DNA of 53,875 nt from Bacteroidota bacterium (lineage in GTDB: Bacteria > Bacteroidota > Bacteroidia > AKYH767-A > OLB10), in the NCBI GenBank assembly GCA_023251535.1, contig JAHEYP010000024.1, positions 1 to 53,875 of the forward strand. The letters run 5' to 3'. Below the pieces are notes generated by a model. The model was given only the letters and a program-made list of their open reading frames with translations, was not told the origin of the DNA and made no database searches. The translations under genes were made by a program, and so were the position numbers. This document shows, piece by piece, positions 25,160 to 35,634 of the stretch (position 1 is the stretch's first letter; each line of letters starts with the position of its first letter).

Positions 25160-25972
25160 TTATTGCTTAACAATTTTCAGATCGCGTAAAATAGCATAAA
25201 CGATTTCCATTCGGGCGGCGGCAAACATATGGTTATCGGGCGAAGAGCATTGAATACAATTTGCGAAATAGTACACATTATCGGTGGTTTCGATATATCC
25301 TACATACCAACCAATATCTTGATTGTTTTGAACTCCCCATCCTGATTTAGCACGCATTACAAATCCTACCGAATCATCAACCACCATAATATTCTTTACG
25401 ATATTCATGGTTCGTTGCGAGAAAGGAAGTGCGTTATCGTGAAGATTGCGAAGAAACTCGATTTGTTGTTTCGGGGTAATGCGTAATCCGCCAGTTAACC
25501 AAAACTTATCGATTCCTCCGCTGGTATCGCGGTTTCCATAATTGCAGTTATCGAGCGAAAATTTCATGCGCTTACCGCCAACACTGCGTGCTAATGATTG
25601 ATAATACCAAACAACAGAATTTTGAAAGGCTGATTGGAGATTATGATCTTTATTCCAGTTCGGATTTTTTCGCACGACACTATCCCAAGGAATTACAAAA
25701 TTCTCATCGCGAATCACGCCCGTTTCGACCCCTATAAGTGAATTACAAATTTTAAATGTGGAAGCCGGAGTAAATTCCTTATTCAATTGATCGGGATTAT
25801 AAACAATCCACTTCGCCTCTTTTGTATTAAACAAAACGAACGATCCTGTAACAGCATTTTTATCGTAGTAAATTTTAAAATCACTTCTCACCTCTGTTGT
25901 TTCGGAATTAACAAAAGAGGTAATAACAACAAATGAAGTTATGATAAAAAATAAAAGTGATCTTGTTGACAT
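25160..25972 (-). CDS. Class D (OXA-type) beta-lactamase
   Basis: A 270-residue serine beta-lactamase. All class D motifs are present: S-T-F-K at residues 71-74 (nucleophile Ser71, carbamylatable Lys74), S-V-V at 119-121, Y-G-N at 145-147 and K-S-G at 209-211. A signal peptide (STRSLLFFIITSFVVITSF) predicts periplasmic export. It hydrolyses beta-lactams; whether it acts on carbapenems cannot be judged. The ATG at 25972 was preferred over an upstream TTG (26008) that would overlap the methyltransferase gene. The gap to that gene is 16 bp, so the two are probably one transcript. No integron or insertion sequence surrounds it and base composition is like the neighbours, which suggests a resident chromosomal gene. 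Confidence 0.9.
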   Translation of the reverse strand: MSTRSLLFFIITSFVVITSFVNSETTEVRSDFKIYYDKNAVTGSFVLFNTKEAKWIVYNPDQLNKEFTPASTFKICNSLIGVETGVIRDENFVIPWDSVVRKNPNWNKDHNLQSAFQNSVVWYYQSLARSVGGKRMKFSLDNCNYGNRDTSGGIDKFWLTGGLRITPKQQIEFLRNLHDNALPFSQRTMNIVKNIMVVDDSVGFVMRAKSGWGVQNNQDIGWYVGYIETTDNVYYFANCIQCSSPDNHMFAAARMEIVYAILRDLKIVKQ

Positions 25973-25988
25973 ATGATCAAAGGTATAA

Positions 25989-26627
25989 TTATTTCTTTCT
26001 ACCCACAAAACGAATTACCGAACCGACACCATTATGATAAACGCCTTCTGTAAGTTCCACTTCTACTTCCGATAATTCTTCGATTTCGAAATCGGGAAAA
26101 TCATTTCTAATTTCTTCAATAGAGCATAAAGTATCGAGATCTTTTGGCCCTCCTACTTTTTCATTTCGTGTAACATAATCGAGATGACGTTTACTAAATG
26201 CCTCAAAAATTACAACACCACCCGGCTTCAATAAATCAACTAGTTGATGATGAATTTCCGATTTAATTGGTCCGGGAAAATGCGCATAAATCAACGCGAT
26301 TAAATCGAACGATGCAGGTTCAAACTTCAATGTATATAGTAATCCAACGCGATAATCAATCTCCACTTGTTTCCTCTCTGCCAACTTCACGGCCTTTTTC
26401 ATTCCCTCCTCGCTGATATCAAAAGCAGAAACCATCCATCCAAGTTGAGCAGCATACACTGCATTTCTTCCTTCGCCCTCTGCAGGGAAAAGAGCTTTTG
26501 CTGGAATACGATTTTCTAATTTCAACTTTAAAAACGCATTAGGTTCTTCTCCGTATGCATATTGTTCGTCGCGATAACGTTCATCCCAACGTGACTTCCA
26601 AGGATCTTCCGGCTGATTCATCTTCAT
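25989..26627 (-). CDS. Class I SAM-dependent methyltransferase
   Basis: A 212-residue protein. WDERYRDEQYAYGEEPNAFL at the start resembles TehB/thiopurine-type methyltransferases. SAM-binding motif I is FPAEGEGRNAVYAAQLGW (about 47-64), followed by motif II Asp in VSAFDIS and FDLIALIYAHFP, then a C-terminal beta hairpin. Substrate unknown; relatives act on thiols, halides or small cations. It leads the beta-lactamase gene by 16 bp and is divergent from katG. A six-base inverted repeat CTCTAT-N7-ATAGAG (26638-26656) sits just upstream of its start. Confidence 0.85.
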   Translation of the reverse strand: MKMNQPEDPWKSRWDERYRDEQYAYGEEPNAFLKLKLENRIPAKALFPAEGEGRNAVYAAQLGWMVSAFDISEEGMKKAVKLAERKQVEIDYRVGLLYTLKFEPASFDLIALIYAHFPGPIKSEIHHQLVDLLKPGGVVIFEAFSKRHLDYVTRNEKVGGPKDLDTLCSIEEIRNDFPDFEIEELSEVEVELTEGVYHNGVGSVIRFVGRKK

Positions 26628-26723
26628 TTCTATTGTGCTCTATCTTTTGCATAGAGTGAATTGCAAAAACATTTCATTATATGTACTGCAAAGCTAACGA
26701 TCAACAAACGATTTATTTGCATA

Positions 26724-26738
26724 ATAGATTTCATCTAT
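26724..26738 (+). promoter_or_regulatory. OxyR-type operator upstream of katG
   Basis: ATAGATTTCATCTAT is a perfect fit to the OxyR half-operator ATAGntnnnanCTAT, itself a perfect palindrome with a 3-base centre. It ends 20 bp upstream of the -33 element, the expected activator position. A second, properly spaced half is weak (26746-26760). The regulator itself is not in the window. Confidence 0.7.
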
Positions 26739-26758
26739 CTTCTCATAAAATAATTCGA

Positions 26759-26790
26759 TTTGGTTTATCATATAACGAGAACTACTTTTG
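26759..26790 (+). promoter_or_regulatory. katG promoter
   Basis: -33 TTTG (26759-26762), 20 bases, then -7 TACTTTTG (26783-26790), exact TAnnTTTG. Transcription would begin near 26797, 19 bases before the ATG. Confidence 0.65.
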
Positions 26791-26791
26791 A

Positions 26792-29041
<2,250 letters not shown>

Positions 29042-29064
29042 ATACGATAAATTCATTCATACTA

Positions 29065-29097
29065 AAACCCGTAATCAAATTGATTGCGGGTTTTTTG
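29065..29097 (+). terminator. katG terminator
   Basis: AAACCCGTAATCA (29065-29077) pairs with TGATTGCGGGTTT (29081-29093), with one mismatch, then a T-run. Confidence 0.85.
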
Positions 29098-29133
29098 TTT
29101 TCTTTTAATCACATTCAATTAGTGAATGTAGAT

Positions 29134-29171
29134 AAAATAAAAAGGGCTTCCATTTTACAAGAAGCCCTTTT
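29134..29171 (-). terminator. Terminator of the FG-GAP T9SS gene
   Basis: AAAAGGGCTTC (29140-29150) and GAAGCCCTTTT (29161-29171) form a perfect 11-bp stem; on the minus strand it is followed by a T-rich tract. Confidence 0.8.
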
Positions 29172-29191
29172 ACATTTTTTACTTGTGAATT

Positions 29192-31027
29192 TTATTGCTT
29201 AATGAATTTACTAGAATTTTTAGATTCAGTTCCGATTTGCAATAAATAAATTCCTGTTGCTAAAGATGATATATCAATCGATTCTTCTTCATTAGAAAAC
29301 ACACCATCGAGCACTTTTTTTCCTGTTGTAGAAAAAACAGAATACGATTGATTAATGAGCGATTGTTTTGAAGCAATATGAATTATTGAAGATGCAGGGT
29401 TAGGAGCCAATACAATATTTGAAGAAGCATTCGCATATTCAAACAATGCTGTAGGAGAATAAGTATTGAGATACACTTTCCAATATTGATTATTGGGTAA
29501 CCCGAAGCAATCGCGATATGTACCTGTTCCATTCGAAACTACAATCAGGTCATTCTTCCCATCACCATCAATATCATCAACAGTCCAACCGTTGCTGTTT
29601 AAATCATTTGAACCACCATTTGCTAACATATAAAAACCATAAGAGTGGTTACCACTAATTAATCCTCCGGCAGGGAGCGACCAATTAACTGATGTAGGAG
29701 CAAAAGAGGAGCCTGTATTGTAATATACCTTCCAGAAATAGTTGCTTCCTGAAGAAAAGCAATTTCCATATGAACCATTACCTTGAGAAGTAACAACCAA
29801 ATCCGGTTGATCATCATTATTTAAATCGCAAAGGGACCAGCCGTTACTTAAGTTTTCATAGCTCGGGCTTCCGTTTATGTCATAATAACCATAGGTATGT
29901 CCACTACCTATTAAACCTCCAGTAGGAAGTGTCCAATTTATTGCAGATGTAGTAAACCCTGTTCCGTTATTTAAATACACTTTCCAATACTGAGTGTTGG
30001 GAACACCAAAACAATCTTTATATGAACCCGTTCCTTGCGAAGTCACAACTAAATCGGCTCGGCCATCATTATTCATATCCATAGTGTACCAGCCATTACA
30101 ATTTAAGTAATAGGCTCCAACTTCATTTGTATTAAAATACCCATATGTATGACTTCCGTCTTTAAATCCGCCGGTAGGCAATGTCCAGTTTGTTGCTGTT
30201 GTTGAAAATCCTGATGTGCTTCCGAAATACACCTTCCAATATTGTGAAGTTGGTACCCCAAAGCCGTCGCGATATGAACCTGTTCCTTCACAAGTAACCA
30301 CCAAATCCTGAAATCCATCAAAATTTAAATCGTTAACAGCCCATCCATTTGAACCACTGTGATAGCTACCTGTTTCGTAAAGAGCAAACCATCCATAAGT
30401 ATGAGATCCATCTTTATATCCACCGGAAGGAAGCGTATAATTTATTGCTGTTGTAGAGAACCCTGTTCCGTTATTCAAATACACTTTCCAATATTGTGAA
30501 CTAGGCAATCCAAAGCCGTCGCGGTATGTGCCGGTACCTTCACATGTAACAACCAAATCAGGTAAATGATCGTTATTCATGTCTGTCACTGACCAGCCAT
30601 TACTTCCTGAATAATAACTTCCTGTTTCAAACAATGCAAAGTACCCGTAAAGATGTGATCCATCTCTATAACCACCTGCAGGAAGCGTCCAATTGGTCGC
30701 TGTTGTTGAAAATCCTGAACCATTATTCAAATACACTTTCCAATACTGTGAATTGGGCAATCCGAAGCAATCGCGATATGTACCCGAGCCTTGACAAGTA
30801 ACAATCAGATCTGGTTTCTGATCGTTGTTAATATCCATTACTCCCCAACCATTACTATTAGCTGCATAACTTCCCACTTCATAATAATCAAAATAACCAT
30901 AGTTGTGTGAACTTGAAACATAACCACCTGTTGGTAGTCCATAGTTTACTGCCGTGGAAGGGAAGCCTTGACCAACAGACGAAAGAGAAGAAAATATTAA
31001 TGCTAGTGAAAGTAGAATTTTATTCAT
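29192..31027 (-). CDS. T9SS-secreted FG-GAP/VCBS-type repeat protein
   Basis: A 611-residue protein with a signal peptide (LLSLALIFSSLSSVG), six ~84-residue repeats and a T9SS sorting domain (LAPNPASSII, FSTTGKK, ATGIYLLQIG, SKFIKQ). Each repeat contains a calcium-binding-like DxNNDxxPDLxV loop (DINNDQKPDLIV, DMNNDHLPDLVV, DLNFDGFQDLVV), as in FG-GAP or VCBS propeller blades. They are separated by almost verbatim stretches (FGxPNSQYWKVYLNNGxGFSTTA). Six blades would close one beta-propeller. Likely surface display; ligand unknown. A -7 TATTTTTG lies about 19-26 bases upstream of the start. Confidence 0.9.
   Translation of the reverse strand: MNKILLSLALIFSSLSSVGQGFPSTAVNYGLPTGGYVSSSHNYGYFDYYEVGSYAANSNGWGVMDINNDQKPDLIVTCQGSGTYRDCFGLPNSQYWKVYLNNGSGFSTTATNWTLPAGGYRDGSHLYGYFALFETGSYYSGSNGWSVTDMNNDHLPDLVVTCEGTGTYRDGFGLPSSQYWKVYLNNGTGFSTTAINYTLPSGGYKDGSHTYGWFALYETGSYHSGSNGWAVNDLNFDGFQDLVVTCEGTGSYRDGFGVPTSQYWKVYFGSTSGFSTTATNWTLPTGGFKDGSHTYGYFNTNEVGAYYLNCNGWYTMDMNNDGRADLVVTSQGTGSYKDCFGVPNTQYWKVYLNNGTGFTTSAINWTLPTGGLIGSGHTYGYYDINGSPSYENLSNGWSLCDLNNDDQPDLVVTSQGNGSYGNCFSSGSNYFWKVYYNTGSSFAPTSVNWSLPAGGLISGNHSYGFYMLANGGSNDLNSNGWTVDDIDGDGKNDLIVVSNGTGTYRDCFGLPNNQYWKVYLNTYSPTALFEYANASSNIVLAPNPASSIIHIASKQSLINQSYSVFSTTGKKVLDGVFSNEEESIDISSLATGIYLLQIGTESKNSSKFIKQ
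29463..30952 (-). repeat. Six ~252-bp tandem repeats within the FG-GAP gene
   Basis: The encoded unit is 84 residues in the best-preserved copies, and long stretches of DNA are conserved between copies, for example the words for QYWKVYLNNG. Confidence 0.85.
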
Positions 31028-31045
31028 TGTTTAAAGTTTAACGCT

Positions 31046-31053
31046 CAAAAATA
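31046..31053 (-). promoter_or_regulatory. -7 element TATTTTTG of the FG-GAP gene
   Basis: An exact TAnnTTTG on the minus strand; predicted start near 31039, 12 bases before the ATG. No clear -33. Confidence 0.4.
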
Positions 31054-31103
31054 AACAATGCCCACATACCTTTGGGATACATTCACAAATTATAATGATG
31101 GGC

Positions 31104-31931
31104 TTATTTGCAATTCACCAAAACAGGTAAATGATCCGACAACCATAAATTATTTTTACGGCGATCATCGATATGAATGTAATGCGTTACCTTAATGTTT
31201 TTAGTAAAAATATAATCGATACGTTTAGTTACAGGAGTTAAAATGTCGAAAGCATTAAAAGTACCTAATGGTCCATAAGTAATAACATCTTTAGCATTAA
31301 AACCACAATCCATTTTTAATAGAAACAATTGAGCTGCTGATTCATCGGGGGTAGAATTAAAGTCGCCCATTACTACAATTTTATTCGTAGTGATATTCAT
31401 TTTATCAATAATCTGCATAATGAGTTCTGCTGATTTTTCGCGAGCAACTTTACCTATATGATCCATATGACAATTGAACACATACAAAGTATCATTTGAT
31501 GATAGACTTTTTAGCATCGCGAAAGTGACGATGCGTTCCATAGCAGCATCCCAACCGACAGAAACTTTTTCGGGAGTATCAGAAAGCCAATATGTTTTTG
31601 TGGCAACTAATTTAAATTTATTAGTGTCATAAAAAATTGCGGAGAATTCTCCTTTTTTATCGCCATCATCTCTTCCTACTCCAGCAAACGAATAATTTTC
31701 TAAAGAAGAATCGAGGTATTGCACTTGGTTATAAAGGCCCTCTTGAATTCCTAAAATATCGGGATGATAAAACTGAATCATGTTTACCATTTCCTCCTTT
31801 CGTAGTGGCCAACTATTTTCTTTATCGCCTGCATTATCATAACGAAGATTATAGGTCATGAATGAAGACTGCGATGAAACGCTTAGTTGGCAGAAAGAAA
31901 AAAAGAAGAAGAGAAGTATGTGTTTTTTCAT
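31104..31931 (-). CDS. Secreted endonuclease/exonuclease/phosphatase (EEP) family protein
   Basis: A 275-residue protein with a signal peptide (HILLFFFFSFCQLSVSS) and a complete EEP fold: Asn28 (MTYNLRYD), metal-binding Glu64 (GIQEG), the MGDFNSTP loop, and the terminal SDHLPV with Asp266-His267. These are the catalytic residues of DNase I-like metallophosphodiesterases. Substrates vary (nucleic acids, phosphoinositides, sphingomyelin) and cannot be chosen from the sequence. No T9SS tail is present, so it is likely periplasmic or released. It is followed on the same strand, upstream, by the YdeI-like gene 41 bp away. Confidence 0.88.
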   Translation of the reverse strand: MKKHILLFFFFSFCQLSVSSQSSFMTYNLRYDNAGDKENSWPLRKEEMVNMIQFYHPDILGIQEGLYNQVQYLDSSLENYSFAGVGRDDGDKKGEFSAIFYDTNKFKLVATKTYWLSDTPEKVSVGWDAAMERIVTFAMLKSLSSNDTLYVFNCHMDHIGKVAREKSAELIMQIIDKMNITTNKIVVMGDFNSTPDESAAQLFLLKMDCGFNAKDVITYGPLGTFNAFDILTPVTKRIDYIFTKNIKVTHYIHIDDRRKNNLWLSDHLPVLVNCK

Positions 31932-31972
31932 GATGAGTGTGTCTTTAAAAAATTGAATGGGTATCGCCTCTA

Positions 31973-32605
31973 TTAATCTTGCATTCCTTTTCCTTCCAAA
32001 ATTCTTGGAATACTTTTCGCGATTCTGCTTGCTCTTGTTTCCGATTGTTTAGCCCCAGCGAAGTGTAAAATATATCCACGTTGACGACCGGGAGTAAGTG
32101 CATAAAAAGCCTTTTTAAAAGAAGGTTGTTTTTTAAACGCTACATTCAATTCGTCGGGTAAATCCATTTCGTCGGCCTTTTTAGTAATTACTTTTTTGCC
32201 TGACTCTTCTATCAATTTAGCTTCCTTAATAAATACTTTAATTGCAGATTCCAATTTAAGCACTTGCTTCACATCCGTAAAGCGAATGAAGCGTGTAGAC
32301 TGTGAATTCTCCCCAGGCATTACCAACAAATTTTTCGGATCAGTCAACAATGCACCTTTTAAAAAGCTAATGACACAGTTTTCCTTAAATGCGGCGATAA
32401 TAATTACATTTTTTCCATTCCAAGTATAGGTAGGCATGCCCCATTTCCTTTCTTCGGTAAAACCTGCAGCCAATACAATTCGTCGCAACTCAATAAGAGG
32501 ATCTGTCCAATTGTGGACTTTGCATTGGGGAGTACCTGCAAGTTTACAACGGCCGCAGCCCTCCAATAAATATTGGTCAACACTTGTTGATTTTATACTA
32601 GACAT
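31973..32605 (-). CDS. YdeI/OmpD-associated-family protein with DUF1801 domain
   Basis: A 210-residue cytoplasmic protein with two recognisable parts. The N-terminal ~120 residues are DUF1801-like (LRRIVLAAGFTEERKWGMPTYTWNGKNV). The C-terminal ~70 residues are an OmdA/YdeI domain: DLPDELNVAFKKQPSFKKAF, then LTPGRQRGYILHFAGAKQSE, TRASRIAKSIPRI. Members have been linked to bacteriocin or peptide resistance in some enterobacteria, but the mechanism is unclear. A Cys-rich segment (CGRCKLAGTPQC) at residues 17-28 is unusual and could bind metal. It is 21 bp from the hydrolase gene upstream. Confidence 0.85.
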   Translation of the reverse strand: MSSIKSTSVDQYLLEGCGRCKLAGTPQCKVHNWTDPLIELRRIVLAAGFTEERKWGMPTYTWNGKNVIIIAAFKENCVISFLKGALLTDPKNLLVMPGENSQSTRFIRFTDVKQVLKLESAIKVFIKEAKLIEESGKKVITKKADEMDLPDELNVAFKKQPSFKKAFYALTPGRQRGYILHFAGAKQSETRASRIAKSIPRILEGKGMQD

Positions 32606-32626
32606 TAGCGCAACTATTATCTGAAT

Positions 32627-33661
32627 TTATTTCTTTAGGAATTTGACTAATCCACTAAAATACGTTTGTTGATCGTCGTACATACACATATGGCTTCCAT
32701 TGGTACACAATAGAAAATCAGCGTGAGGAATTTGTTTACTCATCCATTCCATATATTTAGGATCCATTGTATCATAAGTGGCTCCTATTACAAGAGTGGG
32801 AACATTGATGTTTTTCAATTCGTTGCTGACATCCCAATTCGTTAATTTTCCAGCTATGCCAAACTCACTTGGTCCTTGCATCAATACATACAGTTCATTG
32901 TTTAATTTACTAAAGGAACGATTCACAGGTTCTGGCCATTGATCGAGCGGAATGCGACAAATATGTTTTGCATAAAAATTAGGCATCAATAATTCCATGT
33001 ATTTCGGATCAGTGTATTTACCGTTATTCTCGAAATATGCAATAGAGTCAAGGACTTGCTTAGACATTTGCTTTGCCAATACGGTTTCTGCATACTTGCC
33101 GTACTCAGGGCAACTAGCCATCATATTAGAAATAATAAGTCCTTTGATATTTTGTTGATATTTCAATGCATACTGCATTGCCAATATTCCGCCCCAAGAA
33201 TGTCCAAGTAAATAAAGATTACTACTGTCGAGGTGAAGCGCTATTCTAAGCTGTTCCACTTCTTCAACATATCGATTTAAATCATACAAGGATGTATCAT
33301 TGGGGTTATCAGAATTCCCACACGCTAGTTGATCGTAATAAATAAACTCTATTCCTTCTTTCGGAAGAAAACTTTCGAAGCACTCAAAATACTCATGTGT
33401 TGCACCGGGACCGCCATTTAGCAGCAATAATTTTTTCGTCGGATTATTACCATATCGCTTCGTCCAAACAGAATATTTTCCTTTCGGCGTTTCTATCTGG
33501 ATGCGTTCCACGCCACCGGTTTGTATTCCAGTCGTTTGCGAATCAAAATAGCTTGTTGTGTTTGATTTATCTTCCGTTGAATTGCTTCGAGAGCAAGAAA
33601 CGAAGATTGAAGTTATGAAAAGTAAAAGAAGAATAACGCGACTATTTCTACGAGGTATCAT
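32627..33661 (-). CDS. Lipoprotein alpha/beta hydrolase, proline iminopeptidase-like (S33)
   Basis: A 344-residue hydrolase exported as a lipoprotein (lipobox FVSC, Cys23). The oxyanion motif NGGPG (82-86) and nucleophile Ser155 in GHSWGG, with Asp297 (ATYDTMDP) and His324 (NGSHMCMYDD), form the S33 catalytic triad. The closest theme is prolyl iminopeptidase or tricorn-interacting F1-like enzymes, which release N-terminal residues from short peptides. The envelope location suggests a role in peptide scavenging. It heads a three-gene minus-strand group (hydrolase, YdeI-like, EEP) with short gaps. Confidence 0.87.
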   Translation of the reverse strand: MIPRRNSRVILLLLFITSIFVSCSRSNSTEDKSNTTSYFDSQTTGIQTGGVERIQIETPKGKYSVWTKRYGNNPTKKLLLLNGGPGATHEYFECFESFLPKEGIEFIYYDQLACGNSDNPNDTSLYDLNRYVEEVEQLRIALHLDSSNLYLLGHSWGGILAMQYALKYQQNIKGLIISNMMASCPEYGKYAETVLAKQMSKQVLDSIAYFENNGKYTDPKYMELLMPNFYAKHICRIPLDQWPEPVNRSFSKLNNELYVLMQGPSEFGIAGKLTNWDVSNELKNINVPTLVIGATYDTMDPKYMEWMSKQIPHADFLLCTNGSHMCMYDDQQTYFSGLVKFLKK

Positions 33662-34060
33662 AGTATTTAAAATTAGCAGTTAGGAATAGTTTGTTTTAGT
33701 GAATCAGGTTTGGACTCTTTTCACAATAACAAAACTAATAAAATAACTGACCTTTTCACTTTAGAGCAAATTTCTCATTAAGCAGTTACCAAACTCATTC
33801 TTTACTAAGGAAAACATCAATTCGAAAGGGAAATATCATGAAACAAGAGTGAGAAACATCCATTATATTTACAAAAGGCGGTCTTTATAACAGTTCGTAT
33901 ATTGAATTGGAGCAAATTATACTATCCAAATTCTTCTGTTAATCTTTTTTAACGAGTGGTTTTATCAAATCTACTAATTAAATATTGGCTTTTTGTGTAT
34001 TGATGAAATATTTTAGAAAGCAGAGAAAAACAATTCAATTAAACTACTATCTTTAACTTT
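33662..34060. other. 399-bp intergenic region without a recognisable gene
   Basis: It is AT-rich, between divergent genes. I see no ORF above 30 codons with coding character, no hairpin of note and no exact TAnnTTTG element. A TATCTTTA lies just before the T9SS gene. Confidence 0.5.
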
Positions 34061-35629
34061 ATGAAACATCTTTATTTGACTATTACACTAATACTTCAAA
34101 TTACAATTGTTCATGCTCAATGGTATAACAATTGGACTAGTTATACGGACGATGGGACTAATGGCAATTATTACCATCATACAATGTTAACAGACGATCA
34201 AGGCTATATTTATTGTTTAGGGAAAAACAAAGCCTCTACAAATGTCAGAAATGATATTATGATAGTTAAATACGACACCTCAGGCTCAGAAATTTGGAGC
34301 CAAATATATTCACGCGCTGGGGATAGAACAGAAACTATTCAAGGAGCTACAATAGATCATAATGGTGATTTAATTTTTACAGGAGAGTGTTTCAACACCT
34401 CAAATATTGCAGATGTACTTATTGCGAAATATTCATCTTCAGGACAATTACTTTGGTCAGATAGCATTGATGGCAGTTCGGGAATGTATGATAAAGGATT
34501 TAGTGTATGTGTAGATGATAGTAATAATATCTATTTAACTGGGTATTTGTATAATGCATCATTTAAGGGGTTTTTGGCAAAATATTCTAGTTCAGGTCAG
34601 CAACAGTATTTAATATCCTTTCCTTATTTACAACAAGGAAATGGTCTTCAATATAAAAACAACCGTTTATTTTTATATGGTATTACAGGAGCATCTGGTA
34701 GTCCTGCCCATACAGAAATTTACAAGCTTAGTTTAACTGGAGCAATCCAAAATTCCTATTTAATTAATGATGCATACAGTAATCAAATTGCCTCTATTAT
34801 AGAAAAGGATCAAAATATTTATGTGGTAGATAATCGGGGTGCAGGATCGATTGGGTATTCGACATATACTGTTCATTGCCTTGACACTTCACTCAACTTC
34901 ATTTGGAAAAGCGACCAGGTTGCGAATAACCATTTAGATGTGATTGACATAACTGAACATGATTCATCTATTTACGTATCTTCATTTCACACATTAAATA
35001 GTACATTGTTTCACACTGAAATTGATTTACGCCGATTAAGTAAAATCGATGGTGGGTTAACTGCACAAAACACTTTTAGCAATTCAACTGCTCCAATGAC
35101 TTATTATGCGCATCATGTATCTAACTCTCAAGGAAATCTTTCTATTGGCATGATGTCGAATGGAAATAGTAGTGGAAACTTTTTGTTTCAGATTGCTGAA
35201 TATGACAAAAACCTTCAGTATCTAAATTTAGTAACACTACCGGACAGTGTTGTAGGAGGTGATGTGTCTATTCTGCAACCAAATGATCACGAAATTTACT
35301 TTGCTGCACAAACTTTAACAGGAGGCAATGATAATGATTTAATGCTAGCAAAATTTTCTGATATACAAGTCGGAATTCCGATTACGGATTATGTTAATGA
35401 CTTTTACTTATTCCCTAATCCATGCACGAACGATATTTATATCAATCCTTCAATAAGCGGTTCATACCAATGGCAAATCATAAATGAATTAGGGCAACTA
35501 GTTATTAATGGCAGTTCGGATGGGTTCGAATCGGTTTCAACATGCTCTTTAGAAAGAGGCATTTATTATTTCCGAATTATTCATTCTAAGGGTACATTTT
35601 CAAAATCGATTTTAAAAATAAACGAATAA
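34061..35629 (+). CDS. T9SS-secreted beta-propeller-like protein
   Basis: A 522-residue secreted protein with a signal peptide (HLYLTITLILQITIVHA) and a C-terminal T9SS domain (LFPNPCTNDIYI, INELGQL, RGIYYFRII, SILKINE). The central part repeats DDSNNIYLTG...FLAKYSSSGQQ, as in SBBP/delta-60-type blades, and resembles the larger protein at 3614-6505. No enzyme motif. It is convergent with dinB, with only 5 bp between the two stops and no terminator, so the transcripts probably overlap. Codon use is more AT-rich than the genes at 3-13 kb. Confidence 0.85.
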   Translation: MKHLYLTITLILQITIVHAQWYNNWTSYTDDGTNGNYYHHTMLTDDQGYIYCLGKNKASTNVRNDIMIVKYDTSGSEIWSQIYSRAGDRTETIQGATIDHNGDLIFTGECFNTSNIADVLIAKYSSSGQLLWSDSIDGSSGMYDKGFSVCVDDSNNIYLTGYLYNASFKGFLAKYSSSGQQQYLISFPYLQQGNGLQYKNNRLFLYGITGASGSPAHTEIYKLSLTGAIQNSYLINDAYSNQIASIIEKDQNIYVVDNRGAGSIGYSTYTVHCLDTSLNFIWKSDQVANNHLDVIDITEHDSSIYVSSFHTLNSTLFHTEIDLRRLSKIDGGLTAQNTFSNSTAPMTYYAHHVSNSQGNLSIGMMSNGNSSGNFLFQIAEYDKNLQYLNLVTLPDSVVGGDVSILQPNDHEIYFAAQTLTGGNDNDLMLAKFSDIQVGIPITDYVNDFYLFPNPCTNDIYINPSISGSYQWQIINELGQLVINGSSDGFESVSTCSLERGIYYFRIIHSKGTFSKSILKINE

Positions 35630-35634
35630 TGCTC

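Noticed and set aside
26638-26656. CTCTAT-N7-ATAGAG as a second OxyR site
   Set aside because: The half-sites are in the inverse order (CTAT then ATAG), so it lacks the flanking halves; it may be an unrelated short palindrome.
33662-34060. Possible small genes in the 399-bp gap
   Set aside because: No frame with coding character or promoter support was found.
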